Numbered from the stretch's first letter, positions 26,131 through 34,842 are shown. The stretch: 64,000 bases of DNA from Gemmatimonadota bacterium (GCA_022563405.1 JADFNK010000003.1:1-64000); one strand, 5' to 3'. The notes: generated from the letters alone by a model not told the origin. A program made the numbers and translations.

Positions 26131-27258
26131 ATGAACGTCGCCGTTCTCGGTGAAACACTGCCCGGTGAACACCGGGTCGCGCTGATTCCCGCCGGTGTAC
26201 CCAAGCTGGAGAAGCTCGGGTGCCAAGTTACCGTGGTATCGGGAGCCGGCATTCAGTCCCACTTCTCCAACGAGGAGTACCGGGAGGCGGGAGCGACTAT
26301 CGCACCGGACGTGAAGACGGCCCTTCAGGGCGCCGACGTCGTCTTGAAGGTGCAAGCGCCGACCGACGACGAGATCGCAGCACTCCCCGAGGGTGTCGTG
26401 CTCATCTCACTGCTCTCGCCGCTCACGCAACCGGAGTTGATCGGCAGGCTGGCCAGCGCCAAAGTCAGCGCCTTCGCCCTGGAGCTCATCCCCCGAATCA
26501 CTCGGGCTCAGAGCATGGACGTCCTCTCGTCCCAAGCCACCGTAGCGGGATACAAGGCCGTGCTTACGGGCGCGAACGAGCTCGCGAAATTTCTGCCGAT
26601 GTTCATGACGGCCGCCGGGACCATTCGCCCCGGAAAGGTCTTGATCCTCGGTGCCGGCGTAGCGGGACTCCAGGCCATCGCCACCGCGCGGCGTCTGGGT
26701 GCCAGGGTCGAGGCCTTCGACGTACGCCCCGCCGTGAAGGAACAGATCGAAAGCCTAGGTGCCACCTTCCTGGAGACGGAGGAGGAGGTCACCGGAGAGG
26801 GAGAGGGCGGCTACGCCAAGGAGCTCAGTGAAGAGCAGCACCAACGCGAGCTCGAGCTCATCGCGGCACACATCGTCGACACGGACCTGGTCATCACCAC
26901 GGCCCAGATCCCGGGTCGGCCGGCCCCGCGCCTCATCACCGAAGAGATGGTGGACTCCATGCACCCCGGATCGGTAATCGTGGATCTCGCGGCGTCTTCC
27001 GGAGGCAACTGCGCCGTCACCCGCGAGGGTGAAACCGTCATAAGAAACGGGGTCAAAGTGATGGGCCCCGCGAACCTACCTGCGGAGATTCCCACACACG
27101 CGAGTCAGATGTTCTCCAAGAACGTCGAGACGCTCCTCAAAGAGCTCGTCAGCGAGGGTGAGCTATCGCTCGATTTCGAGGACGAGATCATCGACGGAAC
27201 CTGCGTGACACATGGGGGCCAGGTGAGGCACGGGCCGACGAAGGAGAAGCTCGGCTAA
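26131..27258 (+). CDS. pntAA: NAD(P) transhydrogenase alpha subunit, part 1 (NAD-binding)
   Basis: Soluble NAD(H)-binding domain I of proton-translocating transhydrogenase, which couples the proton gradient to NADPH formation. The start MNVAVLGETLPGEHRVALIP has GGGAG 8 nt upstream and is 32 codons inside the track ORF. The Rossmann motif GAGVAGLQAIATARRLGARV is near residue 170, and FDVRPAVKEQIESLGA, ITTAQIPGRPAP and VIVDLAASSGGN match PntA, not alanine dehydrogenase. Length 375 aa fits a split alpha subunit lacking membrane helices. The rest of the enzyme is encoded 1 kb downstream beyond an opposite-strand padR module. Confidence 0.93.
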   Translation: MNVAVLGETLPGEHRVALIPAGVPKLEKLGCQVTVVSGAGIQSHFSNEEYREAGATIAPDVKTALQGADVVLKVQAPTDDEIAALPEGVVLISLLSPLTQPELIGRLASAKVSAFALELIPRITRAQSMDVLSSQATVAGYKAVLTGANELAKFLPMFMTAAGTIRPGKVLILGAGVAGLQAIATARRLGARVEAFDVRPAVKEQIESLGATFLETEEEVTGEGEGGYAKELSEEQHQRELELIAAHIVDTDLVITTAQIPGRPAPRLITEEMVDSMHPGSVIVDLAASSGGNCAVTREGETVIRNGVKVMGPANLPAEIPTHASQMFSKNVETLLKELVSEGELSLDFEDEIIDGTCVTHGGQVRHGPTKEKLG

Positions 27259-27322
27259 GGAAATCTGGCCTGATGTAAGATGGACTAATTGATTGTCCAA
27301 CAGTCAGATAGCGTCTTCCACC

Positions 27323-27619
27323 TCATCCGCCACAAGAAGGCGCCATCGGAGTTGAAGCACGAACCAAAGAAGGGAAGCGAAGGCCAGGATCAGGACTCCA
27401 AAGAGCGAGCTGAGCGCGGCCCCGAGCCAGCTCCTCTGATAGGCCACCCGCCACGAGTCGGGCACACAGCTCCTCGAGGTCGAATTCGAGCTCCCTCAGG
27501 ATTCGGACACGTTCCGGAATAGGCAACGCGAGCCCCCGTTCGACCTCCCGAAGCACCGGGGCAAAACCTCTCGCGGCCTGCGCGCTCACGCCTGCCCGCT
27601 CACGCCGGGGCCTCATCAC
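27323..27619 (-). CDS. HAAS/permease-prefix-like protein, apparently frameshifted
   Basis: Follows padR with a 20-nt overlap from the track start; a GTG 10 nt after the padR stop (MSAQAARGF) is equally likely. The frame to about residue 80 reads LPIPERVRILRELEFDLEEL and GGLSEELARGRAQ, as in the short helical domain often encoded beside PadR regulators. After that it becomes implausible (SPDPGLRFPSLVRASTP). The next frame over this stretch instead encodes SSLFGVLILAFASLLWFVL and a charged end, a good transmembrane helix, stopping at 27304. A frameshift or sequencing error near 27400-27430 would join them. Treat it as a damaged or mis-framed gene. Confidence 0.5.
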   Translation of the reverse strand: MMRPRRERAGVSAQAARGFAPVLREVERGLALPIPERVRILRELEFDLEELCARLVAGGLSEELARGRAQLALWSPDPGLRFPSLVRASTPMAPSCGG

Positions 27620-27953
27620 GGTGCCCGAGCACCTGCATGAGACGGGACATGATCTCGTGAACTCTGTGCGTCTCCCCGCTCAGATGCCCCCGACCCGTGC
27701 CGGTGAGTGAATACACCTTCTTCCGGCGGCCCCCACCCTTCGACCAAGACCCCCGGATCAGGCCTTCCGCCTCCAGGCGGTGCAGGATCGGGTACAGCGT
27801 CCCATGGCGGAACCGGAACAGGCCGTTGCTGTCTGTCTCCACATCGAGCGCGATTTGGTACCCGTGCTTCGCTTGGGAGCGGAGCGTAGAGAGAATGAGC
27901 AGCTCGTTGATGTCCCGGGCGAAGCCTTGCACGTCGAAATCTTTCTCAGTCAC
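27600..27953 (-). CDS. PadR-family transcriptional regulator
   Basis: A 117-residue winged-helix repressor. The typical PadR core is visible: NELLILSTLRSQAKHGYQIAL, then FRHGTLYPILHRLEAEGLIRGSW (recognition helix and wing), RKKVYSLTGTGR, and a short C-terminal dimerisation helix. Family members usually autoregulate and control an adjacent gene; here the HAAS-like partner follows on the same strand. The gene is divergent from pntAB, and the shared gap contains three 15-bp iterons that may be its operator. It separates pntAA from pntAB. Confidence 0.88.
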   Translation of the reverse strand: MTEKDFDVQGFARDINELLILSTLRSQAKHGYQIALDVETDSNGLFRFRHGTLYPILHRLEAEGLIRGSWSKGGGRRKKVYSLTGTGRGHLSGETHRVHEIMSRLMQVLGHRDEAPA

Positions 27954-27988
27954 ACCTCAGTCCTCGGCTCAACGTTGCTTGATATTCA

Positions 27989-28033
27989 GTCGGTCTTTAT
28001 CTCGTCGGTCTTTATATCGTCACCCTTTATATA
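27989..28033. repeat. Three tandem 15-bp iterons in the padR / pntAB control region
   Basis: Three successive units start 15 nt apart: GTCGGTCTTTATCTC, GTCGGTCTTTATATC and GTCACCCTTTATATA. Their first 12 nt are identical in units 1 and 2. Each unit includes an AT-rich TTTAT core. The position, between divergent padR and pntAB, suggests operator sites or overlapping promoter elements. The 15-bp period does not keep the sites on one DNA face. Confidence 0.6.
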
Positions 28034-28056
28034 AGGGGCCGGGAGGGTGGGGGCAA

Positions 28057-28125
28057 GGGGGGACCCACCCGTCAATCGGGGCTCTCGGGCAGGCCGCGCA
28101 GGCACGAGAGACCGGGGGTCCCCCC
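28057..28125. repeat. GC-rich nested inverted repeat upstream of pntAB
   Basis: Perfect 10-nt arms GGGGGGACCC and GGGTCCCCCC enclose 49 nt that contain a second 6-bp inverted pair, CTCTCG/CGAGAG. If transcribed toward pntAB it would form a strong leader structure. No T-run follows it in either direction. Confidence 0.5.
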
Positions 28126-28233
28126 GGCCTGGCGCATCCCGAGAAGCTGAGTAGGTTCCCCGGCAGTAACTACCGTGGTTGCCCGCCAAAACAGTGCTCG
28201 AGCCGGAATGGAGGGACCTGATGGAGAAGCCCG

Positions 28234-28512
28234 ATGGGTGAAATGGTCGTGGGACTGTACATCTTCGTTCTCGCCGCGCTGACAGGCCGGGAGATCATCA
28301 CGAAGGTGCCCCCGACCCTACATACGCCCCTCATGTCGGGTGCCAACGCCATCTCTGGCATCGCTGTCGTCGGTGCACTGGTGGTCTCGGCGCAGGTCGA
28401 TTCCGGGCTCGCCCAGGTCCTGGGAATCACGGCGATCGTGATGGCGATGGTCAATGTGGTCGGGGGCTTCATGGTCACGGACCGCATGCTCGAAATGTTC
28501 AAGAAAAGCTGA
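28234..28512 (+). CDS. pntAB: NAD(P) transhydrogenase alpha subunit, part 2 (membrane)
   Basis: The small membrane piece of a split transhydrogenase alpha subunit. In 92 residues it has three hydrophobic helices (about 3-20, 35-52, 62-82) and the conserved segments GREIITKVPPTLHTPLMSG and NAISGIAVVGAL, which contribute to the proton channel. GGAGAAG precedes the ATG. pntB begins 12 nt downstream, so the two form an operon; the soluble pntAA partner lies upstream beyond padR. Confidence 0.93.
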   Translation: MGEMVVGLYIFVLAALTGREIITKVPPTLHTPLMSGANAISGIAVVGALVVSAQVDSGLAQVLGITAIVMAMVNVVGGFMVTDRMLEMFKKS

Positions 28513-28524
28513 CCGCCACTCTTC

Positions 28525-29928
28525 ATGGATCTCTCTCTTTGGGCGGAGCTTGCCTACCTCCTTTCTTCCGTCCTCTTCGTCGTCGGTCTCAAACGCCTCC
28601 AGTCCCCCGCCACAGCTCGTGCCGGGAACCGCTTGGCCGCATTGGCCATGCTCATCGCCATTGTCGCGACGCTGGTCGAAAACCAGGTCCTGAGTTGGAC
28701 CGGCATCGTGGCCGGCATGGTGGCCGGCTCGCTCATCGGCGCCGTGGCGGCACGGACGGTGAAGATGACCGACATGCCCCAGCTCGTGGGCATCTTCAAC
28801 GGATTCGGAGGCGGCGCTTCGGCTCTCGTCGCGGCCAGCGAACTCGTGCGGATCCAATCGGCGGGTACGGCTCTCGTGCTGGGCGACGGGTTTACCATCG
28901 CCGTCTCCTGCCTCATCGGTGCGGTGACCTTCTCCGGTAGCTTCGTCGCGTTCGGCAAGCTTCAGGGGCTCGTGTCCGGTAATCCCATCACGTTCCCATT
29001 CCAGAAGACCTTCAGCGCCCTACTCTTTCTGACGCTCCTGGTCCTGGGCGCCTCAGTGATGGGCGTGTTCGAAGTCGGCGCACTCACCGCCCTCACGGTC
29101 TTCTCGATCTTCATGGCGATCGCCCTGTTGCTGGGCATCCTCCTCGTGATTCCCATCGGTGGCGCGGACATGCCCGTGGTGATCTCGCTGCTCAACTCCT
29201 ACTCGGGGTTGGCGGCGTCCGCCGCGGGGTTCGTGATCGGCAACAACGTGCTCATCATCGCCGGCGCGCTCGTGGGTGCGGCCGGATTCATCCTGACGAT
29301 GATTATGTGCAAGGCGATGAACCGCTCACTGGCGAACGTGGCGTTCGGCGCGTTTGGGGGGGAGACGGGTAAGGCCGCCCAGCTCAGCTCGGGTGACAAG
29401 ACAGCCCGTTCCGTGGACGCCGAAGGTGCGGCGATGATTCTGGCCTACGCCCAATCCGTGGTCGTGGTGCCGGGCTACGGCCTCGCGGTCGCGCAGGCGC
29501 AGCACGAACTCCGGAAGGCCATGGACAACCTCGAGGAGCGGGGCGTCGACGTTAAGTACGCCATCCACCCGGTGGCGGGCCGCATGCCCGGGCACATGAA
29601 CGTGCTGCTCGCCGAGGCGGACGTGCCGTACGACAAACTGTTCGACCTCGATGAGATCAACGACGACTTCGGCCGAACCGACGTCGTGCTCGTCGTAGGT
29701 GCGAACGATGTCGTAAACCCCGAGGCACATAATCCTGAAAGTGTGATCGCGGGTATGCCGATCCTCGACGTGCACAAAGCGAAGAGCGTGATCATCATGA
29801 AACGGAGCCTGTCACCCGGATTCGCGGGCATCGACAACCCGCTCTTCTATATGGACCACTCTCTGATGTTCTTCGGGGATGCCAAAGCCTCGATGACCGA
29901 CCTCGTGCGGGAGATCCGGGAGGCCTGA
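28525..29928 (+). CDS. pntB: NAD(P) transhydrogenase beta subunit
   Basis: Membrane domain II plus the NADP(H)-binding domain III. About eight or nine transmembrane helices occupy residues 1-260; landmarks include GIFNGFGGGASALVA, GSFVAFGKLQG and VVISLLNSYSGLAASAAGF. The C-terminal soluble domain has VPGYGLAVAQAQHEL, IHPVAGRMPGHMNVLLAEA, VVLVVGANDVVNP and IIMKRSLSPGFAGIDNPLF, which bind NADP. At 467 aa it is full length. It converges on the RsbRD-like gene with an 8-nt gap. Confidence 0.96.
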   Translation: MDLSLWAELAYLLSSVLFVVGLKRLQSPATARAGNRLAALAMLIAIVATLVENQVLSWTGIVAGMVAGSLIGAVAARTVKMTDMPQLVGIFNGFGGGASALVAASELVRIQSAGTALVLGDGFTIAVSCLIGAVTFSGSFVAFGKLQGLVSGNPITFPFQKTFSALLFLTLLVLGASVMGVFEVGALTALTVFSIFMAIALLLGILLVIPIGGADMPVVISLLNSYSGLAASAAGFVIGNNVLIIAGALVGAAGFILTMIMCKAMNRSLANVAFGAFGGETGKAAQLSSGDKTARSVDAEGAAMILAYAQSVVVVPGYGLAVAQAQHELRKAMDNLEERGVDVKYAIHPVAGRMPGHMNVLLAEADVPYDKLFDLDEINDDFGRTDVVLVVGANDVVNPEAHNPESVIAGMPILDVHKAKSVIIMKRSLSPGFAGIDNPLFYMDHSLMFFGDAKASMTDLVREIREA

Positions 29929-29936
29929 GTGAGGAG

Positions 29937-30578
29937 TTAATTCTCGGCGGCCCACTCCACTTCGAGCGACTCGAGTTGCTCTTCGACCTCCGCCACGAGC
30001 TTCGCTGTAGGAACGGTCGAGATACCGTTCCCTTGGAAGAGGGCGAAAAAGAGACCGTCCGTGTGGCCGATGCTCGCATGGGTCACACCACTGTCGATAA
30101 AGCGGTTCAGCCGAAGCGCGTCGGAGAGTGAGAGAGGGGTTCCGTACTTCGTGGGTGGGGCTTGAAAGAGTACCCGCACGACCGCCTCACGCACGATCTG
30201 GAACTCTTCCACGATATCGCCCGCGGCCAAACCCCTCTGGGCACCAAGGGTCCCATAGAGCTCCGCAGCCCTCTTCCACACCGGATCCACCACGGATCGC
30301 CGGTGATCCAAAGCCCCCGGGATCATGCGCGTGAGCAAGTCGAGGAACCGCTTGAGAACACGCTCCATCTCCGGCTCCATACTGACCCGATGTAAGATCT
30401 CGTCGAACCAGTACAAGGCGAGGAACGTTCGCTGGGCCTCGAGCCATTCACCGAGGTGCTTGTCGGGAGCGGGGCGTGTTGTACCGGGAGAGGGACGCGT
30501 CGCGCTGGGAGAGGGATGTGCGCTTCTAGCCGGAGCCCGGGAGGAAGGGATATCGGCGGGCTGAGCGGAATCCCTCAT
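29937..30578 (-). CDS. RsbRD N-terminal-like sensor protein, stand-alone
   Basis: A 213-residue soluble protein. The first 40 residues are low-complexity Pro/Ser/Arg. The rest is helical, with LEAQRTFLALYWFDEILHRV and RRSVVDPVWKRAAELYGTLG, resembling the globin-like N-terminal sensor domain of RsbRD-type stressosome proteins and related kinases. No STAS or kinase domain follows, so the output is unclear. GGGAG precedes the ATG. It is downstream of the giant kinase region on the opposite side of pntB. The assignment is by resemblance only. Confidence 0.5.
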   Translation of the reverse strand: MRDSAQPADIPSSRAPARSAHPSPSATRPSPGTTRPAPDKHLGEWLEAQRTFLALYWFDEILHRVSMEPEMERVLKRFLDLLTRMIPGALDHRRSVVDPVWKRAAELYGTLGAQRGLAAGDIVEEFQIVREAVVRVLFQAPPTKYGTPLSLSDALRLNRFIDSGVTHASIGHTDGLFFALFQGNGISTVPTAKLVAEVEEQLESLEVEWAAEN

Positions 30579-30679
30579 GACACTCCCTTTGGAGGCGACG
30601 AAGTCTCCTGCGTGAACACCCTAAGTTGCGTCATCTAGCGCCATCTCGCCAGTGGACGTCTGTCCATTTCTTTCTCCAT

Positions 30680-33600
30680 CTAGGCGTCCTCTTCAGTCAC
30701 AATCGGATCGACCTCCGTCCACGGCCGAAGCTGCAGGCGAATCACAGTGCCTTCGCCGCGGTCCGCCTCCGCGGTCACCGTACCATCCCACGATTCCACC
30801 AACTTGCGAACGATGGCGAGGCCCAGTCCGGTACCCGTCGAACGAGTGCTGAACTGCGGCTCGAAGATCCTTCCCATGAGGTCGGCGGGAATCCCAGCGC
30901 CGTCGTCCCGGACCCGAATTTCTACCGCGGTCGGAGCCGACACAGCCTCGATGACAACACTTCCCTCGCCCTCGATCGCCGCGCGCGCGTTCTCGAGCAG
31001 ATTACTCAAGACTTCCTTGAGTTCGGTCTCACGCGCGCTGATACGCGGCAGATCCTCAGGGATGTCGGCAGCGAAGTCGATGGGCACACCCTCGCCTCCC
31101 CGATACAGCGTGAGCAGTTCCCGTGCCACGGCGCCCACATCCACGGGTTCGAGCGGAACTTCGCCAGCGGCGGCCGGCGCACCGAAGCGTGAAAACGAGC
31201 TCGCGATCGCGGCGAGGCGGTCGATCTCCTTCAGGATGGCCCCCACGTTGCGCTCCAGGATCGTCTCGAACTCGCCCTTCTGATCCTTCCAGGCCTTTAG
31301 GATGTGCTGTACGCTGAGCTTGATCGGAGTGAGTGGATTCTTCACTTCGTGTGCGACCTGGCGCGCCATTTCACCCCAGGCGAGAATCCGCTCGGCCCGC
31401 AATTCATCAGTGATGTCTTCGAGGGAGAGAACGATTCCGCCCGGTTCCTGCCGGGACACTTCGCGGGCGCGCACCCGGATGCGACGCTCGCCCAGTTGGA
31501 ACTCGACCGTGGCTTCGCGAAGGTGGTCCCGCAGGCAACCCTCCACCCACTCGACGAACTCTGCCCTCGCGCCCTCGAACCGGGGCATACGCTCCCCCAC
31601 CCGCATCCGTCCTTCCAGAACGGCCTGAGCCCTGGCGTTCACCAGAATGACGCGCCCCAAAGCATCGAGTGCGACGACCCCCGTCGCGGCGTCTTCCACG
31701 ATGGCCTCGGTGCGCCTCGTCGTTCTGACGAGGTCGCGCCGCGCTCGTTGGAGACGCAACACCATACGGTTGAAGGCCGTGAAGACGGACCCGAACTCAT
31801 CCGCCCGGTCACCGGGCAGCTGGAGTTGTAGGTTGCCCCCGCCGACCCTCTCGGACGCCATCTGGAGCGTGCGCATCGGGCTGGTGAGGGTGCGGCCGAC
31901 CAGGAAAGCGAGACCGAGAGACAGTCCCGCGCCGATCAACACCACGAAGGCGATCAACTCGAGGATCTCGCGTTGCCTCAACGTGGTCGCGCCGGCCTGG
32001 AGAGGTACCTGAGTCGCCACCACGTCCCCATCCGGAAGCCTTCGAAAGGCCATCAGGTACTCGCGCCGGCCGAGGCTTCCCAGCGTCGTCTCGAGCAGCT
32101 TTTCCCTGCTTTCTAGCCGCTGATTCAACTCGAAGGGAATCAGCCCATCGTACAGACCCAGCTCCACGAGGTCGTCTACCGACCCGCCTCGCAGCTCTCC
32201 GGCCCGATATTCCAGGAGGTCGGCTCCCACACGGACGGAGAGCGCCGCCATGGAGCCATTTACGTCTTCGTAAAAGGCTGCCGCGTCCTCCGCGACACGC
32301 CCGGCGATTGCGGCAGCCGTTCTCTCGGTGACTTCGTTCAGAGTCCGGTAGGAGAGCGTGCCGAAGAGGGCAGCCGACACGAGGAAAAACCCGAAGAGCG
32401 CCACGGTGACTCTGGCACGAAAGGACGAGAACGGGTTCCTCCAGGTTCGCACGGTGGGGCGCCGCCCGACCACCACGTAATGGCCCAGAGCCCACAAGAG
32501 AAGAATCGCCAATCCGTTGCCGAGAACCAGAAGCGTACCCCGGGCCACAGCCAGCAGCGGCGTCGGTAAATCCACGACGTACTTGGCGTCGAACGCACCG
32601 TCCGGATAGCGCACACCCACGGTGGCCTCCCATCCCTCGGTGGTGCGGCGCCAGACCGTCTCTTCGGAAAACGTCGCCTCGTCACCTTCCAGAACCGGAA
32701 CCATCGTGAGCGGGCTCTCGCTCAATGCGGTCAAACTCCCGAAAATCGGGCCGAAGGGTGAGGAGTTCGAGAGTTCCCTTCGCGCCGGCAACACGCCCGT
32801 GAGCACACGGCCGTAGGCGAGCGGAACTTGAACCACGTAGTTCGCCTCGCCGAGGCCCAGACGCCGAACGAAAGCAGGCTCACCTTGCCGCGCCTCCTCG
32901 AGAAAATCGTCGGCGGCGTCCGGACGACCGTCCACGCCGATCCTGATCTCGAATTCCGGAAGATCCCCGGCCGACCAAAGCGTGAACGACACCCCGGTTC
33001 CTTCCTCGGCCAACCCGCTCAGAATCCAACTCTCGTAGAGAAGCTCGGCCGACTCCGCGCCTGCCGCATCCAGCGAGTCGGCGGTATCGACGAAACGGTG
33101 AAGTACGTACTCGAGGTACGGATCCACGGGAACACCCAAGCGCGCTAGTTGGAGCTCGGCGTCGTCCATCCGGGCGTCGATGCGGGCTCCCCAGGCGATC
33201 ACGACGGCCGCGGAGGACCCGATTGCCGCCGCCGCGCACCACGCCATCCAGTCGCGTCGACCTCCCCTCTTTACACATGACAGGCCGTAGGCTGCCAGAA
33301 GCGCCGGCAACGCGCAGGCACCGGTTATCCACTCGGGAACGGCTCCGACCCTCAACACCCAGAACACCGCCGCCAAGCAGAGACCCACGAGCGCGACGAT
33401 GGCCAACGTGAGAGGGACCTGCGGGGGTGTTCCCCTGGCGGCGCGCTCCCCCGCGCGAAACGCTCCGAGGCAGACAAGGGTGAGCACCAGGGCCAGGCCC
33501 ATTTGGTAGACGATCCATTTCCCTTCCGCACCCGCCAAGAGCACCGGTCCAGCACCAGCCAAGATCAGCATCGACAAGAGCGGAAAACCGATCAGCACCG

Positions 33601-34801
33601 CCAAGGCTGAGGTCAGGGACCCGAGCCGGAGTGCCGGCGGCATATGGGCGGCCATCACGACGCTCAAAGCCACCACAACGAGAAGCACCCGCTCGAACGT
33701 GACTGGCACTCCAGGTAACACGAAATCGGCGGCAGTGAAGAAGGGTGCTCCACCTATGGCGGCCCCCACCGGAGCCAAAAGGGCAAGTCCCATCGGGGTA
33801 AGCACCGCCGCGGTACGGTCGGTACGGTCGGTTCCAGCGGTGAAGGCGAGCATCAGCCAGGCGATGACCGCCAGCAAACCAACGATCCTCGACCACAGGG
33901 CTCGAACGTCGGTCAGGCGCTGCTCCTGCGTGGGCCGGACGACGGCAACGCTGAAGAGGGCCTCATCCTCCCAAACCCAGTCGTACACTTCATCGTCGGC
34001 GGGCCGCTCGGCCCGGAAAATCCTGAGGTCCTCACCTACTCCGTCCCGGAAGTCCGTCAAGAAGTCGCCAGGGTCTTCCTCCAGATTTCTGGGCAGATTC
34101 GCCTTGATCAGCGCCGCGGCCATAGCGGTCCCGCCACCCGGGATGGGAGCCGTGAAGTACAAGTAGCTGAAGAGGGGGCGATCCCGATAAAGATATCGGA
34201 CCTCGCCCGTCCTCAGCTCCTCAGGGACAACACCACGGTGTACGCCGTCCCACACCTCGAATCCACCCTCTGGCCCGTAGATCGTGGCGAGGGTCATGCC
34301 GGTCTCTTCCCGGATGTCCCGCAACCCGTCGAGAACCGTCTGATCAGTACCGCCGGGCGCAAGATCCCCAATACGCGCCACGGCTTCTTCGCCCATCCTG
34401 ACCAAGCTCGTCAGGCGCTCGTCGAGGGCTTCCACGGCTCGATCGCTTCGGGAGTCCCAGTAGGAGTCGAAGTCCCGTGAAATTCCACGCATTTCGAACT
34501 GCCCGTAGGACCCAGCGAGCGCACCAGCGAGAATGATGGCGCTTGAAAGCGCGCGAGCACGCCCGCCGCGGGGACGGGCAGCGAGGGCCGCGACTGCAGA
34601 CCCCCCAGCGAACACGAGCAGAGGGAATACGGGCCAGCGTGTCCAGGCAACCAGGCCGAGAACACCGAGCCAGGGCGCGAGGCGTAAGAAGATGTCTCGG
34701 AGCCGGAAAACTTTCCCTGGTGCGTTCAAAGAGCTCCTCGCCAGTTGGGACGCCATTGAGCTTCCACATCGAGCTTCGACATCGGCTTCGACGAAGTTCA
34801 T
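30680..34801 (-). CDS. Large NtrY-like membrane sensor histidine kinase
   Basis: A 1373-residue hybrid of an unusually long sensor region and a standard NtrY-like kinase core. The N-terminal 750 residues contain many hydrophobic helices and two periplasmic-type segments (about 75-290 and 545-750). Then come another helix pair near 800 and 1000, HAMP (SPMRTLQMASERVGGGN), a PAS region (AIVEDAATGVVALDA), the H-box AHEVKNPLTPIK (His near 1149), and an ATPase domain with NLLENARAAI, DDGAGIP and TGTGLGLAI. MASQLARSS, with GGAAG upstream, is an alternative start 15 codons in. It probably signals to a sigma-54 activator such as the NtrX-like protein here. The signal is unknown. Confidence 0.9.
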   Translation of the reverse strand: MNFVEADVEARCGSSMASQLARSSLNAPGKVFRLRDIFLRLAPWLGVLGLVAWTRWPVFPLLVFAGGSAVAALAARPRGGRARALSSAIILAGALAGSYGQFEMRGISRDFDSYWDSRSDRAVEALDERLTSLVRMGEEAVARIGDLAPGGTDQTVLDGLRDIREETGMTLATIYGPEGGFEVWDGVHRGVVPEELRTGEVRYLYRDRPLFSYLYFTAPIPGGGTAMAAALIKANLPRNLEEDPGDFLTDFRDGVGEDLRIFRAERPADDEVYDWVWEDEALFSVAVVRPTQEQRLTDVRALWSRIVGLLAVIAWLMLAFTAGTDRTDRTAAVLTPMGLALLAPVGAAIGGAPFFTAADFVLPGVPVTFERVLLVVVALSVVMAAHMPPALRLGSLTSALAVLIGFPLLSMLILAGAGPVLLAGAEGKWIVYQMGLALVLTLVCLGAFRAGERAARGTPPQVPLTLAIVALVGLCLAAVFWVLRVGAVPEWITGACALPALLAAYGLSCVKRGGRRDWMAWCAAAAIGSSAAVVIAWGARIDARMDDAELQLARLGVPVDPYLEYVLHRFVDTADSLDAAGAESAELLYESWILSGLAEEGTGVSFTLWSAGDLPEFEIRIGVDGRPDAADDFLEEARQGEPAFVRRLGLGEANYVVQVPLAYGRVLTGVLPARRELSNSSPFGPIFGSLTALSESPLTMVPVLEGDEATFSEETVWRRTTEGWEATVGVRYPDGAFDAKYVVDLPTPLLAVARGTLLVLGNGLAILLLWALGHYVVVGRRPTVRTWRNPFSSFRARVTVALFGFFLVSAALFGTLSYRTLNEVTERTAAAIAGRVAEDAAAFYEDVNGSMAALSVRVGADLLEYRAGELRGGSVDDLVELGLYDGLIPFELNQRLESREKLLETTLGSLGRREYLMAFRRLPDGDVVATQVPLQAGATTLRQREILELIAFVVLIGAGLSLGLAFLVGRTLTSPMRTLQMASERVGGGNLQLQLPGDRADEFGSVFTAFNRMVLRLQRARRDLVRTTRRTEAIVEDAATGVVALDALGRVILVNARAQAVLEGRMRVGERMPRFEGARAEFVEWVEGCLRDHLREATVEFQLGERRIRVRAREVSRQEPGGIVLSLEDITDELRAERILAWGEMARQVAHEVKNPLTPIKLSVQHILKAWKDQKGEFETILERNVGAILKEIDRLAAIASSFSRFGAPAAAGEVPLEPVDVGAVARELLTLYRGGEGVPIDFAADIPEDLPRISARETELKEVLSNLLENARAAIEGEGSVVIEAVSAPTAVEIRVRDDGAGIPADLMGRIFEPQFSTRSTGTGLGLAIVRKLVESWDGTVTAEADRGEGTVIRLQLRPWTEVDPIVTEEDA

Positions 34802-34842
34802 ACCGCCGAACGATCTATCGAGATCCGGTGTATATTGGGGTT

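Noticed and set aside
28126-28233. Possible cobalamin-type riboswitch before pntAB
   Set aside because: A few bases resemble conserved boxes, but the required order and pairing are not present; only the GC inverted repeat and iterons are supported.
32880-33896. 338-residue minus ORF inside the giant kinase
   Set aside because: Same-strand frame shadow of the kinase; the kinase frame encodes continuous membrane helices here.
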